This document shows, piece by piece, positions 8,064 through 11,917 of a DNA stretch of 11,917 nt. Origin of the DNA: an uncultured Ruaniaceae bacterium (lineage in GTDB: Bacteria; Actinomycetota; Actinomycetes; Actinomycetales; Beutenbergiaceae); the NCBI GenBank assembly GCA_947251855.1, contig CAMXUZ010000170.1:1-11917 (forward strand), written 5' to 3'. How positions within the stretch are numbered: the stretch's first letter is position 1; each line of letters begins with the position of its first letter. The translations under genes and the position numbers were made by a program. The notes beneath the pieces were generated by a model. That model was not told the DNA's origin, made no database searches, and saw nothing but the letters and a program-made list of their open reading frames with translations.

Positions 8064-9416
8064 TTACCCCGAGGTTGCTGCCGTCGCCTCGTCGATGAAG
8101 GCTTCCGCTGCATCCAAGGGACTCATCTGACCGAACATCACCTGCTCGTTATAACGCGCAAGGATGTCCGCGACCTCACCCGCGCCGGTCGGCGGCGGTG
8201 GTGGGGCGTCAACGATGTCCGGGGTGACGTCGGCAACAAAGTCTGCGGCGACTTGGTCCGCATCGCTGAGTTCACCCAGGATATGTTCACGAACGTCAAG
8301 GTTGCCCGGCAGGCCGCGATCGGTGAGGATGATTTCTCCGACCTCCGGGCTATTGAGCATGAAGTCGATGAACTTCGCCGCCGCTTCGGGGTGCTCGGTG
8401 TTCTCCGACATCGAGAGCGACATCGCGGGCTTGAGGTATATCCCCGTACGCTCGAATTCGGTTTCCCCGGGGAAACGCAGCAGCGTGAGATCACGGTCCG
8501 CTGCACCCGAGATCGCACCGAGCTGGTTGCTCCAGAACCGAGCGGTGCCGCCCGTGTTGAGCGCGACCAAGGATTGCTCGGGCCCGGCTGCGTCCACTTC
8601 TAATGATTCACTCACGTCCGGCGCGCCGCCGTCGTCGTGCAGGTCGAGGCTCATCTGCCAGAAGTCGGCCATGAGCTCGGCGTCGAAACCGATGTTGCCG
8701 TCGTCATCCCAGAGGGTCTGTCCGTGCTGGCGAAGCCAGATTTGGAGGTCCGAGTCGAGGAACCCGAAGTCCTGGGCACCGTGGAGGTCATCGGACCCTT
8801 CGTTGACCGCGACCATCGTGTCGTGGAACTCCTGCCAGGTCCACGTCGCATCGTCGGGAAGGTCAACCCCGGCGTCGGAGAAGACTTGCGGATCGGTCAC
8901 GAACGTTCTCGCGTTCACTCCGGTTGGGATCGTCCACAGCCCGCCGTCAAACTCCCCGTTTGCCAAGACGGAGTCATCGATCTCACTCGTGTCGATGCCC
9001 ACATCCATGAGATCAGCAAGCACCCCTCGGTCCGCGTATTCTCGGACGTAACGTTCTTCCTGCATCATCACGTCAGGGGTGTCACCACCGGCAGTTTGGG
9101 TAGCGAGCTTGTCCCAGTACCCGCCCCAGTCGGTGTAGTCGGGTACTACCGTGATGTCTGGATTCTGCTCCTCGAATAGGTCGATGACTTCCTGGTTCAT
9201 TTGGTGACGGGAATCTGAACCCCACCAAGAGAATCGGATGGTCGCCTCGCCGTCGGCATCACCGTCAGCCGCTTCAGTATCCGCTTCGCCGCCAGCCTCA
9301 TCATCCGTCGAGTCTTCGAGATTGTCCGCCTGCCCGCATGCAGACAACGCGAGCACTCCCGTGGTTAGCAGCGCTGCCCATCTCACCGATGAGCGAAATC
9401 TACGTTGGGGTCGCAT
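8064..9416 (-). CDS. ABC transporter substrate-binding lipoprotein (CUT1 sugar type)
   Basis: This 450-residue binding protein captures an oligosaccharide outside the membrane and delivers it to the two permeases encoded upstream. The N terminus has an Arg-rich start (MRPQRRFRSS), a hydrophobic core and the lipobox LSAC, with Cys27 the predicted lipid-modified residue. A very acidic Asp/Glu/Ala linker follows before the mature fold begins at ATIRFSWWG. The features IPTGVNARTF, a five-proline run at 405-409 followed by TGAGEVADIL, and overall length fit family 1 extracellular solute-binding proteins of the MsmE/YesO kind. The YesO-like look and the neighbouring pectate lyase suggest pectic oligomers as cargo (inference). 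The frame is open to 9560, but the ATG at 9416 is chosen because AAAGGAG lies seven bases upstream and a secretion signal starts there. It lies 32 bases after the second permease and ends the operon. Confidence 0.9.
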   Translation of the reverse strand: MRPQRRFRSSVRWAALLTTGVLALSACGQADNLEDSTDDEAGGEADTEAADGDADGEATIRFSWWGSDSRHQMNQEVIDLFEEQNPDITVVPDYTDWGGYWDKLATQTAGGDTPDVMMQEERYVREYADRGVLADLMDVGIDTSEIDDSVLANGEFDGGLWTIPTGVNARTFVTDPQVFSDAGVDLPDDATWTWQEFHDTMVAVNEGSDDLHGAQDFGFLDSDLQIWLRQHGQTLWDDDGNIGFDAELMADFWQMSLDLHDDGGAPDVSESLEVDAAGPEQSLVALNTGGTARFWSNQLGAISGAADRDLTLLRFPGETEFERTGIYLKPAMSLSMSENTEHPEAAAKFIDFMLNSPEVGEIILTDRGLPGNLDVREHILGELSDADQVAADFVADVTPDIVDAPPPPPTGAGEVADILARYNEQVMFGQMSPLDAAEAFIDEATAATSG

Positions 9417-9448
9417 ACTACTACTCCTTTGTTTTTGTAGGTTGCTGG

Positions 9449-10366
9449 TTACTTGATTCCGGTAGTGGCGAAGCCCTTGACCAGGTACTTCTGGCCGAAG
9501 AGGAAAATCAGGAATAGGGGGATCAGGGAAACGATCGACATCGCGAACATCGGTCCCCACGAGCTCTCACCGGTGGAGTCGAGGAACGATCGCAGCGCGA
9601 TAGGAACGGTGTACATCTCTGGATCGGTCAAGAAAATCAGTTGCGAGAAGAAGTCATTCCAGGTCCAGATGAACGTGAAGATCGCAGTTGTCGCGAGCGC
9701 GGGCAGGCTCAGCGGCAGGATCACTCTGAAGAAGATTCGGCCGTGCCCCGCGCCGTCAATACGCGCCGCTTCGTCCAGCTCCCGGGGAATGCCGCGAAAG
9801 AACTGGACCATGAGGAACACGAAGAACGCATCCGTAGCGAGGAGCTTCGGCACGATCAGCGGCAGGAAGGTGTTGATCCACCCGAGCTCGGAGAACAGAA
9901 CATATTGCGGCACGATGATGACGTGGATCGGCAACATGATCGACATGAGCATGATCGCGAACCACAATCCCCGGAAGCGGAAGTTGAGGCGGGCAAAGGC
10001 ATATGCCGCGAGGGAACAGGAGACAAGGTTCCCGAGCACCGATCCGAGGACGATGATGAATGAGTTGATGAGGTAGTGGCTGAACGGATGCAACAGCGCG
10101 TTCCACCCGTGCGAATAATTCTCGAGCTCCAACGCCCCTGGAATGAGACCTGGTTCGCGGAAGATCAAAGCACCCGGCTTGATCGAACTCGCGATCATCC
10201 ACAAGAGGGGGTAGATCATCACGAACCCGGCAGCAATCAGCGCCGCGTGTTTGACGATCGAACGAACACGCCGGGGCCACGGGGAAGGCAACGGCCGTTC
10301 CGGCGCAGCGTCAGCAAGCTCGGAGAGGCTGCGCCTCTCTGCGACGGTAGAAAGTGGGCTAGTCAT
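9449..10366 (-). CDS. Sugar ABC transporter permease, MalG-like
   Basis: This 305-residue inner-membrane permease is one of the two channel halves of the importer. After a polar N-terminal tail of about 35 residues there are about six hydrophobic segments, beginning HAALIAAGFVMIYPLLWMI. The cytoplasmic EAA loop that docks the ATPase reads ELDEAARIDGAG, with Glu199 starting EAA, followed by ILPLSLPA. The terminal YLVKGFATTGIK is typical of MalG/UgpE-type subunits. The start codon overlaps the end of the preceding permease gene by eight bases, indicating translational coupling, and only a weak GGGTG ribosome site is seen. Substrate cannot be read from this subunit; context suggests pectic oligosaccharides. 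Confidence 0.92.
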   Translation of the reverse strand: MTSPLSTVAERRSLSELADAAPERPLPSPWPRRVRSIVKHAALIAAGFVMIYPLLWMIASSIKPGALIFREPGLIPGALELENYSHGWNALLHPFSHYLINSFIIVLGSVLGNLVSCSLAAYAFARLNFRFRGLWFAIMLMSIMLPIHVIIVPQYVLFSELGWINTFLPLIVPKLLATDAFFVFLMVQFFRGIPRELDEAARIDGAGHGRIFFRVILPLSLPALATTAIFTFIWTWNDFFSQLIFLTDPEMYTVPIALRSFLDSTGESSWGPMFAMSIVSLIPLFLIFLFGQKYLVKGFATTGIK

Positions 10367-11291
10367 CGTAATGCACCCAATACTTGGAGGCTAAGAAGTT
10401 CACCGCTGTCATCCCCGCAATGATGAGGAGCAGTAGCCACGCGAGCGCGGAGGCATAACCCATTCGGTAGGCACCGAAGCCTTCTTGATAGAGGTACAGG
10501 GTGTAGAACAGGGTGGAATCGACAGGTCCGCCCGTCCCGTTGGAGACGATGTAGGACTGAGTGAAGGTTTGAAAGGCGTTGATCACCTGCAGGACGAGGT
10601 TGAAGAAGACGATCGGCGTCAACAGTGGCAACGTGATCGAAGCAAACTGGCGCATCTTTGACGCGCCATCGATCGAGGCCGCTTCGTAGTACATCTCGGG
10701 TATCTGCCGCAGGCCGGCAAGGAAGATGATCATGGGCGAACCGAACGTCCACACGTTGAGGATGATCAGGGTGCCGAGCGCGTAATCCGGGTGAGAGATC
10801 CAACCCGGTCCCTGAATCCCGAATAGTCCCAGGAGCTGGTTGATCAAACCCTCCGCGCCAAAGATCTGACGCCAGAGGATGGCGATCGCTACCGACGACC
10901 CCAGGAGCGAAGGCAGATAGAACACCGAGCGATAGATCGCTAAGCCGCGCATGCCTCGATCCAATAGCAGGGCAAGTCCCAGAGCAGCAGCGAGCTGCAG
11001 TGGCACGGAGACGAAGACGTACGTGAAGGTCACCTTCAGTGCGCTCGCCAGGCGCGGATCGCTCAAGAGCTTCTTATAGTTCGCGCCCCCGATGAAATTC
11101 GGATCCTGCAGCAGGTTGTAATCGGTAAATGACAGATAGAGTGAGGCGACCAATGGCCCGGCAACGATGAGAGCGAGCCCGATGAACCAGGGCGCCAAGA
11201 AGAATATCGCCGCCCGACCGTCGCGCTTGTTCGTCGAGCCTTTTCCCGCCCGCTGCTTACGAAGCTGAGAAAGTTCGGCTACGGCAGACAC
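10359..11291 (-). CDS. Sugar ABC transporter permease, MalF/UgpA-like
   Basis: This 310-residue inner-membrane permease is the first gene of the importer operon. It has about six membrane spans, beginning AAIFFLAPWFIGLALIVAG, and the EAA docking loop EMYYEAASIDGAS (Glu203 starts EAA) followed by TLPLLTP. Translation starts at a GTG (11291) preceded at close range by the strong ribosome site GGGAGGTGA. A Lys/Arg-rich cytoplasmic tail precedes the first span. It pairs with the MalG-like subunit, whose gene overlaps its stop codon. No ATP-binding subunit is encoded in the operon, as is common for actinomycete CUT1 importers that share an MsiK/MsmK-type ATPase. The leader upstream contains a small ORF and inverted repeats, and an operator lies about 170 bases upstream. 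Confidence 0.92.
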   Translation of the reverse strand: MSAVAELSQLRKQRAGKGSTNKRDGRAAIFFLAPWFIGLALIVAGPLVASLYLSFTDYNLLQDPNFIGGANYKKLLSDPRLASALKVTFTYVFVSVPLQLAAALGLALLLDRGMRGLAIYRSVFYLPSLLGSSVAIAILWRQIFGAEGLINQLLGLFGIQGPGWISHPDYALGTLIILNVWTFGSPMIIFLAGLRQIPEMYYEAASIDGASKMRQFASITLPLLTPIVFFNLVLQVINAFQTFTQSYIVSNGTGGPVDSTLFYTLYLYQEGFGAYRMGYASALAWLLLLIIAGMTAVNFLASKYWVHYDD

Positions 11292-11343
11292 AGGTCACCT
11301 CCCAAGATGACCGGGCCCTCGCCTGAAGGCGGTCACGGTTCAT
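11257..11343 (-). CDS. Candidate 28-codon leader ORF overlapping the permease start
   Basis: On the minus strand an ATG at 11343 follows a consensus AAGGAG with five bases between them, and the frame runs 28 codons to a TAA at 11259-11257. It is out of frame with the permease, whose GTG start (11291) it passes over. The peptide starts MNRDRLQARARSSW and matches nothing I recognise. It may be a translated leader that affects permease expression, or chance. Confidence 0.3.
   Translation of the reverse strand: MNRDRLQARARSSWEVTCVCRSRTFSAS
11293..11335 (-). promoter_or_regulatory. Competing inverted repeats in the transporter leader
   Basis: In the leader RNA the segment CGGUCA (11313-11308) can pair with UGACCG upstream (11335-11330), or its GGUCA part can pair with UGACC downstream (11297-11293). 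The second pairing puts the permease ribosome site GGGAGG in a 10-base loop. A small GCC/GGC hairpin (11321-11330) lies in the first loop. Stems are only 5-6 bp, so this is suggestive at best. Confidence 0.3.
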
Positions 11344-11417
11344 TTCAACTCCTTGTGGATCTTCGTCGATGCGCATAAATCCCTGGTTCGCTCCTGCGCG
11401 ACAGGGTTGAGGGTTGC

Positions 11418-11436
11418 GTCCGCTTCCTCCGCGGAC
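11418..11436. repeat. 6-bp inverted repeat upstream of the dehydrogenase
   Basis: gtccgc (11418-11423) and gcggac (11431-11436) form a perfect inverted repeat around a seven-base spacer. It abuts a TTGACA (11437-11442) that could be a -35 box for the dehydrogenase, although I find no good -10 at the right spacing. It could be a binding site for a second regulator or a chance repeat. Confidence 0.3.
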
Positions 11437-11456
11437 TTGACACTGCCTGCGGTTGC

Positions 11457-11468
11457 GGAAACGCTTAC
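11457..11468. promoter_or_regulatory. LacI-family operator between the transporter operon and the dehydrogenase
   Basis: The 12 bases ggaaacgcttac form half-sites GGAAAC and GTAAGC around a central CG, each fitting G-N-A-A-N-C. This is the same pattern as the operator at 3235-3250. It lies 28 bases before the dehydrogenase ATG and about 165 bases before the permease start. The promoters on both sides could not be assigned with confidence. Control by the repressor encoded at 6915-7895 is likely but inferred. Confidence 0.65.
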
Positions 11469-11495
11469 AGCATGATTGACGGTAGCATTTCCTTC

Positions 11496-11917
11496 ATGAG
11501 TACGCCACCCCAAAAAGTGATTCGGATAGCGGTTACCGGCATCTTTGGATACGGCTCGGTGCATTTGCGCGCCCTCGAGCCACTGATGGCCGCCGGCGCC
11601 GTCGACCTCGTCGCCATCGCCGACCACCGGCCCCAGCACGAGCTCGCCACCCTTGAACCTCGCCTCGGCGCAGACCTGACCAGGATCCTGGGATCGACCC
11701 CTTATTTCAACGATGTCGAGCGAATGCTCGAGCAGGTCGAACTGGATATTCTCGTCATTGCCACGCCGATTCCCACGCATGCTCCACACGCCGTCGCAGC
11801 GATGGAGCGGGGCGTACACGTCTTGGTAGAGAAGCCCCCCGCAGCGACCCTATCGGCCTTCGAAAAGATGCAGGCGGTCTCGCTCGAGACCGGGATGGCC
11901 TGTCAGGTCGGCTTCCA
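11496..11917 (+). CDS. Gfo/Idh/MocA-family NAD(P)-dependent dehydrogenase, 3' truncated by the window
   Basis: The first 140 codons of an oxidoreductase are present. A Rossmann nucleotide-binding start (IRIAVTGIFGYGSVHLRAL, residues 9-27) is followed by DLVAIAD (37-43), whose terminal Asp suggests binding of the NAD ribose. LVIATPIPTH and the family signature VEKPPAAT then follow. Members oxidise or reduce sugars, sugar acids or inositols; the C-terminal half that sets substrate is missing. I chose the ATG at 11496 because the Rossmann strand follows at the usual distance. An in-frame ATG at 11472 would add eight residues (MIDGSISF) right next to the operator. Neither start has a strong ribosome site. 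The gene is divergent from the transporter operon and near a LacI-type operator, which suggests a role in the same sugar pathway, perhaps on a uronate or ketouronate (inference). Confidence 0.85.
   Translation, partial: MSTPPQKVIRIAVTGIFGYGSVHLRALEPLMAAGAVDLVAIADHRPQHELATLEPRLGADLTRILGSTPYFNDVERMLEQVELDILVIATPIPTHAPHAVAAMERGVHVLVEKPPAATLSAFEKMQAVSLETGMACQVGF

Noticed and set aside
9417..9560. 48-codon N-terminal extension of the binding protein
   Set aside because: It overlaps the second permease gene and would bury the lipoprotein signal; AAAGGAG precedes the ATG at 9416.
11340..11819. 159-codon open frame antisense to the dehydrogenase start
   Set aside because: It runs opposite the Rossmann-fold coding region and through the control region, and has no recognisable features.

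Overview
The window is high-GC DNA (roughly 60% by eye) with strong purine-rich ribosome binding sites, a sortase-type cell-wall anchor, a lipoprotein solute-binding protein and a CUT1 sugar transporter operon that lacks its own ATPase. Together these point to a Gram-positive actinomycete, most likely a plant- or soil-associated member of the Micrococcales. The genus cannot be fixed from sequence alone.

Most of the window reads as a pectin/polygalacturonate utilisation locus. From left to right: (1) positions 1-1732 (+) hold the 3' part of a GH13 trehalose-synthase-like enzyme whose reading frame is broken in a run of six G; (2) 1729-3144 (-) encodes UxaE, tagaturonate/fructuronate epimerase; (3) 3145-3323 is a divergent control region with a 16-bp LacI-type palindrome; (4) 3324-6899 (+) encodes a 1191-residue secreted, multidomain, LPXTG-anchored family 9 pectate lyase; (5) 6915-7895 (-) encodes a LacI-family repressor; (6) 8064-11291 (-) is a three-gene ABC importer operon in transcription order permease, permease, lipoprotein binding protein, closed by a strong hairpin; (7) 11292-11495 is a second divergent control region with another LacI-type operator; (8) 11496 to the right edge (+) is the 5' part of a Gfo/Idh/MocA-family dehydrogenase.

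Proposed logic (inference from context): the cell-wall-anchored lyase cuts polygalacturonate into unsaturated short oligomers at the surface, the lipoprotein-dependent importer takes them up using an ATPase encoded elsewhere, and UxaE links the tagaturonate and fructuronate branches of galacturonate/glucuronate catabolism. The dehydrogenase may act on a sugar acid intermediate. The LacI-type regulator probably represses both divergent regions, because both hold operators of the form G-N-A-A-N-C / G-N-T-T-N-C, and the one at 3235-3250 sits between the -35 and -10 boxes of the uxaE promoter. Oligomer hydrolases, the kinase/aldolase steps, the sortase and the transporter ATPase are not in the window. 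I found no tRNA, rRNA, CRISPR array or insertion sequence. No clearly new system is evident; the most unusual points are the surface-anchored architecture of the lyase, the single operator serving two promoters, and the leader of the transporter operon with a small ORF and competing hairpins.
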